A stretch of DNA of 64,000 bases from Maritimibacter fusiformis (GCF_008086115.1 NZ_VSIY01000014.1:61862-125861), one strand, 5' to 3'. Positions 46,414-55,684 are shown, numbered from the stretch's first letter. Numbers and translations: made by a program. The notes: generated from the letters alone by a model not told the origin.

Positions 46414-48120
46414 GTGCGCGATACGAAATCGACAGGCGGCAATGCCGAGGTGGTTCTGGGCGAGGACTGGGTGTCCCCCCAGGCCACGGTCGATGTCGAG
46501 ATGCGCGACCGCCGCAAGCGACGCGGCATCATCGCCATCAACCGCTCGCCGCTGGCGCGCAAGATCATCATCTTCAACTTGCTCGGCCTGCTGGTGCTGG
46601 TCGGGGGGGTGCTCTATCTCAACCCGTTCCGCGACAGCCTGCTGCTGCAGCGTGAACGCGCCCTGGTGATGTCCGCCGAACTGGTGGCGGAAGTGTTCGA
46701 GGTGCGCCAGGCCGCGCCCGGCGCAGCGCCGATGCTGACACCGGAACTGGCGGGGCAGGTGCTGGGCCAGGTCCGGGTGCATGACGGCGGCGACATCCTG
46801 GTGTTCGGGCCGGACGGCGGGCTGCTGGGCACGAGCGAGGCGGCGGTGCGCGATACCGGCCCCGGGGTCATCGGCCTTGACCCGGATCGGCAATCGACCA
46901 TCATCACCGACCTCCTGTCCAAGGCATGGGATGCGGTTGCCGGCACCATCGCGTCATCGCCCGGCACCGATCCGGCCAGCCTCGACACCGAGGCGCAGGC
47001 GCGCGTGATCCTGGCCGACGCGCTGGCCGGGCGCACGCGGATCGCCGCCACCGGCGGGGCGGACAGCGAAGGCGCCTATGTCGTCACCACGCCGATCATG
47101 GTTAACGGTATTGTCGTGGGGGCCATCGCGCTGACCTCGGCGGGCGACCAGCTCGACGCGCTGGTGCGCGGCGAGCGTGAACAGATCCTGCAAATGTTCG
47201 TGATCGCCATCCTGGTGTCGATCGGGCTGAGCCTGGTCCTGGCCTCGACCATCGCCAACCCGCTGTCCGACCTCGCCGCCGCCGCCGAACTGGGCCGCGA
47301 CAAGAATGCGCGCAAGGTCAATCCGGGCCGGGTGCGCATCCCCGACCTGTCGGCGCGACCGGACGAGATCGGGCGCCTGTCGAAGGCGCTGCGCGGCATG
47401 GTCGCGGCGCTCTATGACCGGATCGACGCCAACGAACAATTCGCCGCCGACGTGGCGCATGAGATCAAGAATCCGCTGGCCTCGCTGCGCTCGGCGATCG
47501 GCACGCTGCGGGTGGCGAAAAAGGACGAACACCGCGACAAGCTGCTCGACGTGATCGACCACGACGTGCGCCGCCTCGACCGGCTGGTCAGCGACATTTC
47601 CAACGCCTCGCGGCTCGACAGCGAACTGGTTAAGGAAGAGGAAGAGACCTTCGATCTGCTGCACATGCTGCGCAACCTGACCGAATACCTGGGCAACGAG
47701 GCACAGCAGAAGGGCGTCGATTTCATCACCGACCTGCCTGCCGAGCCGATCCGCATCCAGGGGCTCGAGGCGCGGCTGGCGCAGGTCTTCGTCAACCTCA
47801 TTTCCAACGCGACATCCTTCTGCGAGGAGGGCGACGCAATCCGGGTCTGGGCGCGGCAACGCGAAAACCGCGTGCTGGTGGTGGTCGAGGATACCGGCCC
47901 GGGCATTCCCGAAGAGGCGCTGACCAAGGTGTTCAACCGCTTCTACAGCCAGCGCCCGGAGAACCAGTTCGGCAACAACTCGGGGCTGGGGCTGGCGATT
48001 TCCAAGCAGATCGTCGAGGCGCATGGCGGCGTGATCTGGGCCGAGAACATCCGCCCGACCGACGCCGACATCACCTCGGAGCCGCTGGGCGCGCGCTTCG
48101 TCGTGGGCCTGCCGGTGTGA
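46414..48120 (+). CDS. chvG: Sensor histidine kinase ChvG
   Basis: Membrane sensor, 568 residues, partner of ChvI. Two membrane segments (about 50-70 and 260-280) enclose a periplasmic sensor domain, followed by HAMP, the phospho-accepting H349 in AHEIKNPLASLRSA, and an ATPase domain with N (VNLISNATSF), DTGPGIP and NSGLGLAIS boxes. I start at GTG 46414, seven bases after GAGGG; a TTG one codon earlier is the alternative. Its stop overlaps hprK (GTGA). Confidence 0.93.
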   Translation: MRDTKSTGGNAEVVLGEDWVSPQATVDVEMRDRRKRRGIIAINRSPLARKIIIFNLLGLLVLVGGVLYLNPFRDSLLLQRERALVMSAELVAEVFEVRQAAPGAAPMLTPELAGQVLGQVRVHDGGDILVFGPDGGLLGTSEAAVRDTGPGVIGLDPDRQSTIITDLLSKAWDAVAGTIASSPGTDPASLDTEAQARVILADALAGRTRIAATGGADSEGAYVVTTPIMVNGIVVGAIALTSAGDQLDALVRGEREQILQMFVIAILVSIGLSLVLASTIANPLSDLAAAAELGRDKNARKVNPGRVRIPDLSARPDEIGRLSKALRGMVAALYDRIDANEQFAADVAHEIKNPLASLRSAIGTLRVAKKDEHRDKLLDVIDHDVRRLDRLVSDISNASRLDSELVKEEEETFDLLHMLRNLTEYLGNEAQQKGVDFITDLPAEPIRIQGLEARLAQVFVNLISNATSFCEEGDAIRVWARQRENRVLVVVEDTGPGIPEEALTKVFNRFYSQRPENQFGNNSGLGLAISKQIVEAHGGVIWAENIRPTDADITSEPLGARFVVGLPV

Positions 48121-48557
48121 CCGCGGCGTCACCAGCGCAACCCGACATTTTTCACGCCACCTCCGTTGCCATCGACGGCGCCGGCATCCTGCTCACCGGC
48201 CCCTCGGGCAGCGGCAAATCCGGGCTGGCGCTGCAACTGATCGCGTTGGGCGCGGTGCTGATCGCGGACGATCGCAGCCGGGTCGCGGCGACCGATGCCG
48301 GCCCGGTGATCCACGCCCCCGACCGCATGGCCGGCGTGATCGAGGCGCGCGGCGTCGGCCTGATCCGCGTGCCGCACACGGCGCAGGCCCCACTGCGCCT
48401 GATCGTCGACATGGGCGTGCTGGAGACTTCACGTTTGCCAACACAAGAACACACCGACGTTCACGGAGTCGCCATCGCGCGGGTCCGGCGGGTTGACGCG
48501 CCGCACTTCCCGGCGTCCATTGTTGCCTTGGCGAAAGGGGGGTGGTGGCGCGAATGA
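48117..48557 (+). CDS. hprK: Short HPr kinase/phosphorylase
   Basis: A 146-residue form containing only the C-terminal kinase domain, as usual in alphaproteobacteria; the Gram-positive enzyme is about 310 residues. The P-loop is GPSGSGKSG (28-36) and the following ALGAVLIADDRS carries the acidic pair. It phosphorylates a Ser of HPr, encoded three genes downstream. It starts with GTG overlapping the chvG stop and overlaps rapZ by four bases. Confidence 0.92.
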   Translation: MTAASPAQPDIFHATSVAIDGAGILLTGPSGSGKSGLALQLIALGAVLIADDRSRVAATDAGPVIHAPDRMAGVIEARGVGLIRVPHTAQAPLRLIVDMGVLETSRLPTQEHTDVHGVAIARVRRVDAPHFPASIVALAKGGWWRE

Positions 48558-49489
48558 CCAAGGCGATCGACACGGCGGACCGGACCGCGCACACGGGCCA
48601 GAAGGTGCTGCTGGTCACCGGCGCGTCGGGGGCGGGGCGAACCACGGCGGTTCATGCGCTCGAGGATGTCGGTTTCGAGGTCATCAACAACCTGCCGCTG
48701 GGGCTGATCCCGCGGCTGTTGTCCGGCCCTGCACCCGATCATCCGCTGGCGCTGGGCATCGACGTGCGCACCCGCGATTTCTCGGCGCTGGCGCTGGCCG
48801 ACCTGATCGACCAGATGACAGCCGACCCGAACATCATGGTCGAGCTTCTGTTTCTCGACTGCCGCCCTGACGTTCTGGTGCGCCGGTATTCCGAGACCCG
48901 CCGGCGCCATCCGCTGGCGACCGAGGACAGCCCCGAACAGGGGATCGAACGCGAAATCGCGCTGCTGGCCCCGATCCGTGACCGGGCGGATGTGCTGATC
49001 GACACCTCCGACCTGACGGTGCACGAACTGAAAGCCGGGCTGATGGAGTGGCTGGGCCTGGAAGGCGAGGACCGGCTGTCGATCTCGGTGCAGAGCTTTT
49101 CCTACAAGCGCGGCGTGCCGCGCGGGCTGGACCTGGTGTTCGATGTGCGGTTTCTGCAAAACCCCCATTGGCAGCCCGACTTGCGCCCGTTGACCGGCTG
49201 CGACGCGGCGGTCGCGGCCTTCGTGGCCGCCGATCCGCGCCATGACGAATTCGTTGAGCGGGTGTCGGGGCTGGTGGAATTCCTGCTGCCGGCCTATGCC
49301 AGCGAGGGCAAGTCGCACCTGGCCATCGGGTTCGGCTGCACCGGCGGGCGTCACCGTTCTGTCGCACTGGCCGAAACACTTGCCCGGGGCCTTGCGGATG
49401 CCGGCTGGCAAGTGTCAATTAGGCACCGAGAGCTGGGAACGGCCAAGGCCCTTCCCGTCACGTCAACGTCAGGGGGTAGGACCGCTTGA
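48554..49489 (+). CDS. rapZ: RapZ family nucleotide-binding protein
   Basis: A 311-residue protein. In enterobacteria RapZ binds small RNAs and senses glucosamine-6-phosphate; its role in alphaproteobacteria is less clear. The N-terminal P-loop is GASGAGRTT (23-31), with Arg where Lys is usual. The C-terminal domain has FGCTGGRHRSVALAETLA, the RNA- and metabolite-binding part. The ATG at 48554 overlaps the hprK stop. It is followed by a TTG-initiated EIIA gene. Confidence 0.92.
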   Translation: MTKAIDTADRTAHTGQKVLLVTGASGAGRTTAVHALEDVGFEVINNLPLGLIPRLLSGPAPDHPLALGIDVRTRDFSALALADLIDQMTADPNIMVELLFLDCRPDVLVRRYSETRRRHPLATEDSPEQGIEREIALLAPIRDRADVLIDTSDLTVHELKAGLMEWLGLEGEDRLSISVQSFSYKRGVPRGLDLVFDVRFLQNPHWQPDLRPLTGCDAAVAAFVAADPRHDEFVERVSGLVEFLLPAYASEGKSHLAIGFGCTGGRHRSVALAETLARGLADAGWQVSIRHRELGTAKALPVTSTSGGRTA

Positions 49490-49878
49490 TCGGCATTGTC
49501 ATCGTCGCGCATGGCGGGCTCGCCGGGGAATACCTTGCGGCCATGGAGCATGTCGTCGGCAAACTGGACCAGATCCGCGCCATCCGCATTGCGGCCGACT
49601 GCGATCGGGCCTTGAAGGCCGACGAAATCGCGCGTGCCGCCGATGCGGTCGACACCGGTGACGGGGTGGTGGTGGTGGTCGATATGTTCGGCGGTTCGCC
49701 CTCGAACCTGTCGCTGCCCGCCTGCGCGCGTGAGAATCGCAAGATCCTCTATGGCGCCAACCTGCCGATGCTGGTCAAGCTGGCCAAGACCCGCCACGCC
49801 GGCGTCGACGAGGCGACCCGGGCGGCGCTGGCGGCGGGGCGCAAGTATATCGACGTAATCGACGGATCACTGGTCTAG
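49486..49878 (+). CDS. PTS EIIA component of the mannose (EIIA-Man) type
   Basis: A 130-residue cytoplasmic phosphocarrier of the mannose family, with active-site H9 in VIVAHGGLAGEYL and the block VVVVVDMFGGSPSNLSL. No EIIB, EIIC or EIID gene is nearby, so it is probably regulatory rather than for sugar uptake. It starts with TTG at 49486, overlapping the rapZ stop, behind a strong AGGGGGTAGG ribosome site. HPr follows 12 bases later. Confidence 0.92.
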   Translation: MIGIVIVAHGGLAGEYLAAMEHVVGKLDQIRAIRIAADCDRALKADEIARAADAVDTGDGVVVVVDMFGGSPSNLSLPACARENRKILYGANLPMLVKLAKTRHAGVDEATRAALAAGRKYIDVIDGSLV

Positions 49879-49890
49879 GAGCAACCCCGC

Positions 49891-50169
49891 ATGAGCACCA
49901 CGGTGACCCGCCGGATGAAGATCGTGAACGAAAAGGGGCTGCACGCCCGCGCCTCGGCCAAGTTCGTCGAGGTCGTCGAGGCGCATGACGCCACCGCGCG
50001 GGTCTCCAAAGACGGGCTGGATACCGATGGCGACAGCATCATGGGCCTTCTGATGCTGGCGGCGTCGCGCGGCACCACCATCGAGGTCGAGACCAGCGGA
50101 GCCGAGGCCGACAAGCTGATGGATGCGCTCGAGGCGCTGGTCGCCGACAAGTTCGGCGAAGGCTTCTGA
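49891..50169 (+). CDS. ptsH: HPr family phosphocarrier protein
   Basis: A 92-residue HPr with both regulatory sites: H18 in NEKGLHARASAKF, phosphorylated by EI, and S49 in DGDSIMGLLML, the target of HprK. EI (ptsP/ptsI) is not in the window. Together with the EIIA, HprK and RapZ genes it forms the truncated regulatory PTS of alphaproteobacteria, linked by position to ChvG/ChvI. Confidence 0.93.
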   Translation: MSTTVTRRMKIVNEKGLHARASAKFVEVVEAHDATARVSKDGLDTDGDSIMGLLMLAASRGTTIEVETSGAEADKLMDALEALVADKFGEGF

Positions 50170-50178
50170 GCGCCGTTC

Positions 50179-51045
50179 ATGGCCATCACCCGCGCCAATG
50201 CCCCCGATCAGGCCAGCCCCCAGCCGCGGCACGACAAGCGTGACCTGACCTATGCCAATTCCTTCGACAACGGCGCGCAGGCCCTCGTGATCCGCGCCAT
50301 AGAGTGGATGACCGGCAAGGTCTCGATCATCCGCATGGTGCGAGAGTTCGAACGGCGCGGCGGGGCCACGGGCATCGAGTTCTGGGGCGCCGCGCTCGAC
50401 GTGATGGGGATCGAGATCCCGACACCGGCGGCGCAGTTGGAGCGTATTCCGGCCAAGGGGCCGGTGGTGGTGGTCGCGAATCATCCGCACGGGCTGGTCG
50501 ATGGCATGGTCATGGCCGAGCTGATTTCGCGCCGCAGACCGGATTTCCAGATCCTCACCCGCTCGGTTCTGACCGGGCTGGACGAAGTTGCCTCGAATTT
50601 CCTGATCCCGGTGCCGTTCCCGCATGACCCCGACGCGCAGCGCAAGAACGTCGAGATGCGGGCACGCGCGATGGAGCGGTTGAAGTCCGGCGGGCTGATC
50701 TGCGTGTTTCCCTCGGGCGTGGTGGCAAGCTCGAAAACCGCCTTCGGCCCGGTCGAGGAGGCCGAGTGGAACGTCTTTACCGCGCAGTTGATCCGGCGAT
50801 CGGGCGCGGCGGTGGTGCCGATCCATTTCCGCGGCCACAACACCCGCGTCTACCAGATCGCCAACCGGCTGTCGGCGACGCTGCGACAGGCGTTTCTGCT
50901 GCATGAGATCGTGCGCGCCTGCAACCGGCCGCAAGACCCGGTCATCGGCCATCCGCTGTCGGACGGGCAGATGGAGATGCTCAAGAGCGACCCGCGCGGC
51001 TTCATCGCCTGGCTGCGCGCACATACCCTGTCGCTTGAGGACTGA
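50179..51045 (+). CDS. Lysophospholipid acyltransferase family protein
   Basis: A 288-residue PlsC-like acyltransferase. The catalytic motif is NHPHGLVDG, in which the spacing between the first His and Asp is one longer than the classic HX4D, as in the NHPTGIADG subgroup. FPSGVVASS follows as the lysophosphatidate-binding box. It probably acylates glycerophospholipid or ornithine-lipid precursors at the membrane. It is 9 bases after HPr and probably the last gene of the ChvIG-PTS operon. Confidence 0.82.
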   Translation: MAITRANAPDQASPQPRHDKRDLTYANSFDNGAQALVIRAIEWMTGKVSIIRMVREFERRGGATGIEFWGAALDVMGIEIPTPAAQLERIPAKGPVVVVANHPHGLVDGMVMAELISRRRPDFQILTRSVLTGLDEVASNFLIPVPFPHDPDAQRKNVEMRARAMERLKSGGLICVFPSGVVASSKTAFGPVEEAEWNVFTAQLIRRSGAAVVPIHFRGHNTRVYQIANRLSATLRQAFLLHEIVRACNRPQDPVIGHPLSDGQMEMLKSDPRGFIAWLRAHTLSLED

Positions 51046-51057
51046 CGGGCGCCGGGC

Positions 51058-51933
51058 TTACCGCGTCGGGACCGGCGTGTCGCCGCGATAGTCGTAAAAG
51101 CCGCGCCCGGTCTTGCGCCCCAGCCAGCCGGCTTCGACATACTTGGTCAGCAGCGGGCAGGGCCGATACTTGGTGTCCGCCAGCCCGTCGTGCAGCACGT
51201 TCATGATTGCAAGGCAGGTGTCCAGCCCGATGAAATCGGCCAGTTCCAGCGGCCCCATCGGGTGATTGGCGCCCAGTTTCAGCGACTCGTCGATGGATTT
51301 GACCGAGCCGACGCCCTCGTAGAGCGTATAGACCGCCTCGTTGATCATCGGCATCAGGATGCGGTTGACGATGAAGGCCGGGAAATCCTCGGCGCTGGCG
51401 GCGGTCTTGCCGAGGCGCTCGACCACCCCGAGGCAGGCTTTGAAGGTTTCCTGGTCGGTGGCAATGCCGCGGATCAACTCGACAAGCTGCATCACCGGCA
51501 CCGGGTTCATGAAGTGAAAGCCCATGAATTTCTCGGGCCGGTCGGTGCGCGAGGCCAGCCGGGTGATCGAGATCGACGAGGTGTTCGAGGTCAGGATCGT
51601 TTCGGGTTTCAGATGCGGCAACAGGTCTTCGAAGATCGCCTGTTTCACGGTCTCGCGCTCGGTCGCGGCCTCGATGATCAGGTCGGAAGGGCCAAGGTCG
51701 GTCAGGGTCAGCGTGGTCGAGATGCGTCCCAACGCCGCGTCGCGGTCGGCCTGGGTGATCTTGCCGCGCGAGACCTGGCGGTCGAGGTTCTGGGCGATGA
51801 TGCCGAGGGCGGCATCGAGCGCGTCCTGGCTCACGTCGGTCAACAAGACCTTGTAGCCCGCCAGAGCCATCACATGCGCGATTCCGTTGCCCATCTGGCC
51901 CGCGCCAACGACCCCGACCGTCTCGATTGCCAT
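51058..51933 (-). CDS. 3-hydroxybutyryl-CoA dehydrogenase
   Basis: Oxidises or forms (S)-3-hydroxybutyryl-CoA with NAD(P). The 291-residue protein has the dinucleotide motif GVVGAGQMGNGIAH (7-20), SNTSSISITRLA and FHFMNPVPVMQLVE with the catalytic His, and the C-terminal NHPMGPLELADFIGLDTCL. The family symbol is usually hbd or paaH. It is separated from etfAB by the DUF6473 gene on the other strand; the region upstream holds the same TGCA-N2-TGCA motif found before mcd. Start at ATG 51933. Confidence 0.92.
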   Translation of the reverse strand: MAIETVGVVGAGQMGNGIAHVMALAGYKVLLTDVSQDALDAALGIIAQNLDRQVSRGKITQADRDAALGRISTTLTLTDLGPSDLIIEAATERETVKQAIFEDLLPHLKPETILTSNTSSISITRLASRTDRPEKFMGFHFMNPVPVMQLVELIRGIATDQETFKACLGVVERLGKTAASAEDFPAFIVNRILMPMINEAVYTLYEGVGSVKSIDESLKLGANHPMGPLELADFIGLDTCLAIMNVLHDGLADTKYRPCPLLTKYVEAGWLGRKTGRGFYDYRGDTPVPTR

Positions 51934-51996
51934 TACCTGTCCCCTTGAAAACCTGCCGGACCATAGGCCCGCGCGGGAGGCCGGTGCAAGTCTTTC

Positions 51997-52006
51997 TGCA
52001 CCTGCA
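51997..52006. promoter_or_regulatory. TGCA-N2-TGCA motif before hbd
   Basis: TGCACCTGCA, 64 bases upstream of the hydroxybutyryl-CoA dehydrogenase start and inside the divergent gap with DUF6473. The 11 bases CTGCACCTGCA are identical to the mcd site read on the minus strand. A half-site-like GGTGCAAG lies 13 bases before it. Confidence 0.5.
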
Positions 52007-52094
52007 CGGTGGGCCGCAACCTTTGTCCGGGTCTTAGCGATTTGGAAACGGTTTGGTGCCACACTCGATCCCGGGTGAAAAAGGAGTGGGTGGA

Positions 52095-52922
52095 ATGGCC
52101 TATGACCATTTGGGCGCCGGGGCGCTGGACTATCTGTCGTGCCGCTACGGAAAATCGAAGCTGTTGTTCCGGGGGCCGAAGCGCAAGCTGGAAGGGCGCT
52201 ATATCGCCGCCATCGGCGGGACCGAAACCTATGGAAAGTTCATCCCGCGCCCATATCCCGACCGGGTCGAGGCGGCACTGGGCACCAAGGTGGTGAACCT
52301 GGGCTGCGTCAACGCCGGGATCGACGTGTTCTCGCAGGATCAGGCGGTGATGGAGGCCTGCTCCGGCGCGGCGGTGACGGTGATCGAAGTGCCCGGTGCG
52401 CAGAACATGTCGAACCGGTTCTATGCCGTGCATCCGCGCCGCAACGACCGCTTCCTGCGCGCCTCGACGCTGCTCAAGTCGTTCTACCGCGAGGTGGATT
52501 TCACCGAGTTCCACTTCACGCGGCATCTGTTGAGTGCGCTGCGGGCGGCGGATGCGGACCGTTTCCAGGTCGTCGAGCACGAGTTGAAAGAGGCCTGGGT
52601 GGCGCGGATGAAGGCGCTGATGTCGCGGATCGACTCGAAGGTGGTTCTGCTGTGGCTGGCTGGGCATCGGCCCGAGGATTGCACCACATGTTCGGATCAG
52701 GACCGCGACCCGCTCTATGTCGACCGGGCGATGCTCGAGGCGGTGAAACCCTATGCCGCGCAGGTGGTCGAAGTCGTGGTCGGGCCGCAGGACGTTGCCG
52801 CCGGTCGCGAGGGCATGATCTATTCCGACCTCGAAGCACCGGCCGCCGAGGAAATGCTGGGCGTGCAGGCGCATCAGGCGGCGACCGAGGCGCTGGCGCC
52901 GGTGCTGAAAGACCTGTTGTGA
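52095..52922 (+). CDS. DUF6473 family protein
   Basis: A 275-residue protein beginning [19 protein letters not shown], typical of DUF6473 in Rhodobacteraceae. It contains [17 protein letters not shown] and [14 protein letters not shown], reminiscent of SGNH-like or sugar-processing folds, and [12 protein letters not shown]. Function is unknown. AAGGAG precedes the ATG at 52095. It is divergent from hbd and ends at a strong bidirectional terminator shared with etfA. Confidence 0.75.
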   Translation: MAYDHLGAGALDYLSCRYGKSKLLFRGPKRKLEGRYIAAIGGTETYGKFIPRPYPDRVEAALGTKVVNLGCVNAGIDVFSQDQAVMEACSGAAVTVIEVPGAQNMSNRFYAVHPRRNDRFLRASTLLKSFYREVDFTEFHFTRHLLSALRAADADRFQVVEHELKEAWVARMKALMSRIDSKVVLLWLAGHRPEDCTTCSDQDRDPLYVDRAMLEAVKPYAAQVVEVVVGPQDVAAGREGMIYSDLEAPAAEEMLGVQAHQAATEALAPVLKDLL

Positions 52923-52930
52923 GCCCAAGA

Positions 52931-52968
52931 GAAAGGCCCGCCGGTTCGGGCGGGCCTTTCGGGTCTTT
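52931..52968. terminator. Bidirectional terminator between DUF6473 and etfA
   Basis: A perfect 12-bp stem, GAAAGGCCCGCC (52931-52942) with GGCGGGCCTTTC (52949-52960), and loop GGTTCG. It has AAA/TTT at the base on both sides, so it serves both convergent transcripts. Confidence 0.88.
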
Positions 52969-52982
52969 CGAATTGCCGCGGA

Positions 52983-53909
52983 TCAGAGCTTTTCGATCAG
53001 CTCCGGCACGGCGGTGAAAAGGTCGGCAACCAGGCCGTAATCTGCGACCTGGAAGATCGGCGCCTCTTCGTCCTTGTTGATCGCGACGATGATCTTCGAA
53101 TCCTTCATCCCCGCAAGGTGCTGGATCGCGCCGGAAATGCCCACCGCGACGTAGAGGTCCGGGGCCACGACCTTGCCGGTCTGGCCGACTTGCCAGTCGT
53201 TCGGCGCATAGCCCGAATCGACCGCAGCACGCGAGGCGCCGACGGCGGCGCCCAGCTTGTCGGCGAGCTTTTCGATCAGCGCGAAGTCCTCTTCCGAGCC
53301 GACACCGCGTCCGCCCGACACGACGACGCCCGCCGAGGTCAGTTCCGGGCGGTCGCTTTCGGCCACCTTGTCCTCGACCCATTCCGACAGGCCGGTGCTG
53401 CCGGGCACCGCGACCGTCTCGACCGGGGCCGAGCCGCCGGTGCCGGCGGCGTCGAAGGTCGAGGTGCGGAAGGTCACCACCTTGGTCGCATCCGAGGATT
53501 TGACCGTCTGGATCGCGTTGCCGGCATAGACCGGGCGCTCGAAGGTGTCGGCATCGACCACGCCCGAGGCATCCGAGATCACCATCACATCCAGCAGCGC
53601 CGCGACGCGCGGCATGATGTTCTTGGCGTCGGTGGTGGCGGGGGCCACGATGTGGCTGTAATCGCCCGCGAGCGACACGATCAGATCGGCGGTCGGCTCG
53701 GCCAGGCGGTGCCCGAGGCTCGCATCCTCGGCGACCAGCACCTTGGCGACGCCGTCGATCTTGGCGGCGGCTTCACCCGCCGCGGCGGCAGAGGCCCCGG
53801 CGCAGAGCAGCGTCACGTCGCCCAGTTGTTTCGCGGCGGTGACAGCCTTGGCGGTGGCGTCCATCGCCAGTTCGCCGCCGGTGACTTCGGCAAGACAAAG
53901 AACAGCCAT
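52983..53909 (-). CDS. etfA: Electron transfer flavoprotein alpha subunit
   Basis: FAD-binding subunit of ETF, which takes electrons from acyl-CoA dehydrogenases such as Mcd and passes them to ETF-quinone oxidoreductase. The 308-residue protein has the C-terminal FAD domain with [40 protein letters not shown] and [15 protein letters not shown]. Its ATG shares one base with the etfB stop (TGATG). Confidence 0.95.
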   Translation of the reverse strand: MAVLCLAEVTGGELAMDATAKAVTAAKQLGDVTLLCAGASAAAAGEAAAKIDGVAKVLVAEDASLGHRLAEPTADLIVSLAGDYSHIVAPATTDAKNIMPRVAALLDVMVISDASGVVDADTFERPVYAGNAIQTVKSSDATKVVTFRTSTFDAAGTGGSAPVETVAVPGSTGLSEWVEDKVAESDRPELTSAGVVVSGGRGVGSEEDFALIEKLADKLGAAVGASRAAVDSGYAPNDWQVGQTGKVVAPDLYVAVGISGAIQHLAGMKDSKIIVAINKDEEAPIFQVADYGLVADLFTAVPELIEKL

Positions 53910-54667
53910 CAGATCGCCCCCGCTTCTTTCAGTTTCGCAACAAGTTCATCGACATCGGCAACCTTGACCCCCGCCTGGCGCACCGGCGGCTCGGCGGTCT
54001 TGACGATCTCGAGGCGCAGGCTGACATCGACGCCGTAGTCGTCGGCGGTCTTTTCATCCAGCGGCTTTTTCTTGGCCTTCATGATGTTGGGCAGGCTGGC
54101 ATAGCGCGGCTCGTTCAGGCGAAGGTCGGCGGTGACGATGGCGGGCATCTTGACCTTGATGGTCTGAAGGCCGCCGTCAACCTCGCGCGTCACCACGGCA
54201 TGATCCCCGTCGATCTCGACCTTCGAGGCAAACGCCGCCTGGCTCCAGCCCAGAAGTGCTGCCAGCATCTGGCCGGTGGCGTTCATGTCGTTGTCGATCG
54301 CCTGCTTGCCGGCGATGACGAGGCCGGGCTGTTCCTCGTCGATCACGCCCTTGAGGATCTTGGCGACCGCCAGCGGTTCGATGTCCTGGTGCACATCCTC
54401 GGCGGCAACCACCAGAATGGCGCGGTCGGCGCCCATCGCGAGCGCGGTGCGCAGGGTTTCCTGCGCCTGCTTGACGCCGATCGAGACCACGACGACCTCT
54501 TCGGCCTTGCCGGCTTCGCGCAGGCGGATCGCCTCTTCGACGGCAATCTCGTCGAACGGGTTCATCGACATTTTCACATTCGCAAGATCGACACCCGATC
54601 CGTCCGCCTTGACGCGAACCTTCACGTTGTAGTCGATCACGCGCTTCACAGGCACAAGCACCTTCAT
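53909..54667 (-). CDS. etfB: Electron transfer flavoprotein beta subunit
   Basis: AMP-binding subunit of ETF, 252 residues. It shows [20 protein letters not shown] at the start, [19 protein letters not shown], and the recognition-loop region [20 protein letters not shown] that docks acyl-CoA dehydrogenases. It lies 166 bases downstream of pduO and is coupled to etfA. No TGCA-N2-TGCA site is present upstream. Confidence 0.95.
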   Translation of the reverse strand: MKVLVPVKRVIDYNVKVRVKADGSGVDLANVKMSMNPFDEIAVEEAIRLREAGKAEEVVVVSIGVKQAQETLRTALAMGADRAILVVAAEDVHQDIEPLAVAKILKGVIDEEQPGLVIAGKQAIDNDMNATGQMLAALLGWSQAAFASKVEIDGDHAVVTREVDGGLQTIKVKMPAIVTADLRLNEPRYASLPNIMKAKKKPLDEKTADDYGVDVSLRLEIVKTAEPPVRQAGVKVADVDELVAKLKEAGAI

Positions 54668-54833
54668 CGGCGTGTCTCTCCCTTGGTCGGCCCCGCGGTT
54701 GTCGCCGGGCGGTCAATCTCGGGGCATGATGTAGCGGGTCATGACGCCCGGAAACAATGGCAAAGCGGCAGAAAATTGCGCCGCGACGCCGCGTTCTTTC
54801 AGCGCAGGTGCGGCGTTAGCGTTAACGAGCCGG

Positions 54834-55406
54834 CTAGCGGTTGGCGCCCGGAACCCAGAGCACATCGGCCTTGCCGCCGTCATTTGCGACCCGCGCGGCG
54901 ACGAAGCACCAGTCCGACAGGCGGTTGATATACTTGATCGCGGCGGGGTTCACCGCCTCGACCGCCGCCAGTTCAACCGTCTTGCGCTCGGCGCGGCGGG
55001 CGACGGTGCGCAGGTGGTGCAGATGAGCCGACAGGGCGGAGCCGCCGGGCAAGATGAAACTGCGCAGGGCCTCGAGCCCCTTGTTCATCGCGTCGATCTC
55101 GGCCTCCAGCCGTTCGACCTGGGCGTCGATGATGCGCAGGGGCGGGTATTCGGCCTCGGCGTCGCGCTCCATCTCGGGGCGGCAGAGGTCGGCGCCGAGA
55201 TCGAACAGGTCGTTCTGGATGCGCGCCAGCGCCGCGTCGACCTCGCCCTCGGCATGCAGCCGGGCCAGGCCCGCGACCGCGTTCACCTCGTCCACGGTGC
55301 CATAGGCGGCGACGCGGGGCGCGTGTTTCGCGACCCTCGTGCCATCGCCCAGCGCGGTTTCACCGGCATCCCCGGTGCGGGTGTAGATCTTGTTCAATAC
55401 GACCAT
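54834..55406 (-). CDS. pduO: PduO-type ATP:cob(I)alamin adenosyltransferase
   Basis: A 190-residue trimeric-type adenosyltransferase, unrelated in fold to CobO, that makes adenosylcobalamin for mutases. The family blocks YTRTGDAGETALGDG (8-22), AYGTVDEVNA and FILPGGSALSAHLHHLRTVARRAER (shown in part) are present. It is one base from the upstream HIG1 gene and upstream of etfBA, placing coenzyme B12 formation beside acyl-CoA oxidation. With cobO this gives two adenosyltransferases in the window. Confidence 0.93.
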   Translation of the reverse strand: MVVLNKIYTRTGDAGETALGDGTRVAKHAPRVAAYGTVDEVNAVAGLARLHAEGEVDAALARIQNDLFDLGADLCRPEMERDAEAEYPPLRIIDAQVERLEAEIDAMNKGLEALRSFILPGGSALSAHLHHLRTVARRAERKTVELAAVEAVNPAAIKYINRLSDWCFVAARVANDGGKADVLWVPGANR

Positions 55407-55407
55407 G

Positions 55408-55611
55408 TCAGCCTTTGCTCCGAAGCCAGACGAACAACAGGATCAGCGCGACTGCGACCGCCTGGGCGTAGATGCGATAGCGCATGATCCGGTTGGCGTG
55501 TTTGCGGTTGAAGTCGCCGCCCTTGGCAAAGCCGCCGATGCCGGTCAGCAGAATGATCGCCACGACCGCGACGGCGATGGCGACGACGACAAGTAGCGGA
55601 TCGTTGAACAT
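55408..55611 (-). CDS. HIG1-domain twin-transmembrane protein
   Basis: A 67-residue inner-membrane protein with two helices (about 5-25 and 48-64) joined by a basic loop GGDFNRKHANRIMRYRIYAQ. The R44-x-R46-x3-Q50 pattern matches the HIG1 family, whose mitochondrial members stabilise respiratory complexes. Its role in bacteria is not established. It is the first gene of HIG1-pduO-etfB-etfA. Confidence 0.8.
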   Translation of the reverse strand: MFNDPLLVVVAIAVAVVAIILLTGIGGFAKGGDFNRKHANRIMRYRIYAQAVAVALILLFVWLRSKG

Positions 55612-55684
55612 GGGCGGCCCCGGGTGGTTTTCCCGAGACTTACATCAGCGTGGCGGCGATTGCGAGGGGCGGATGTGCGGCGCC

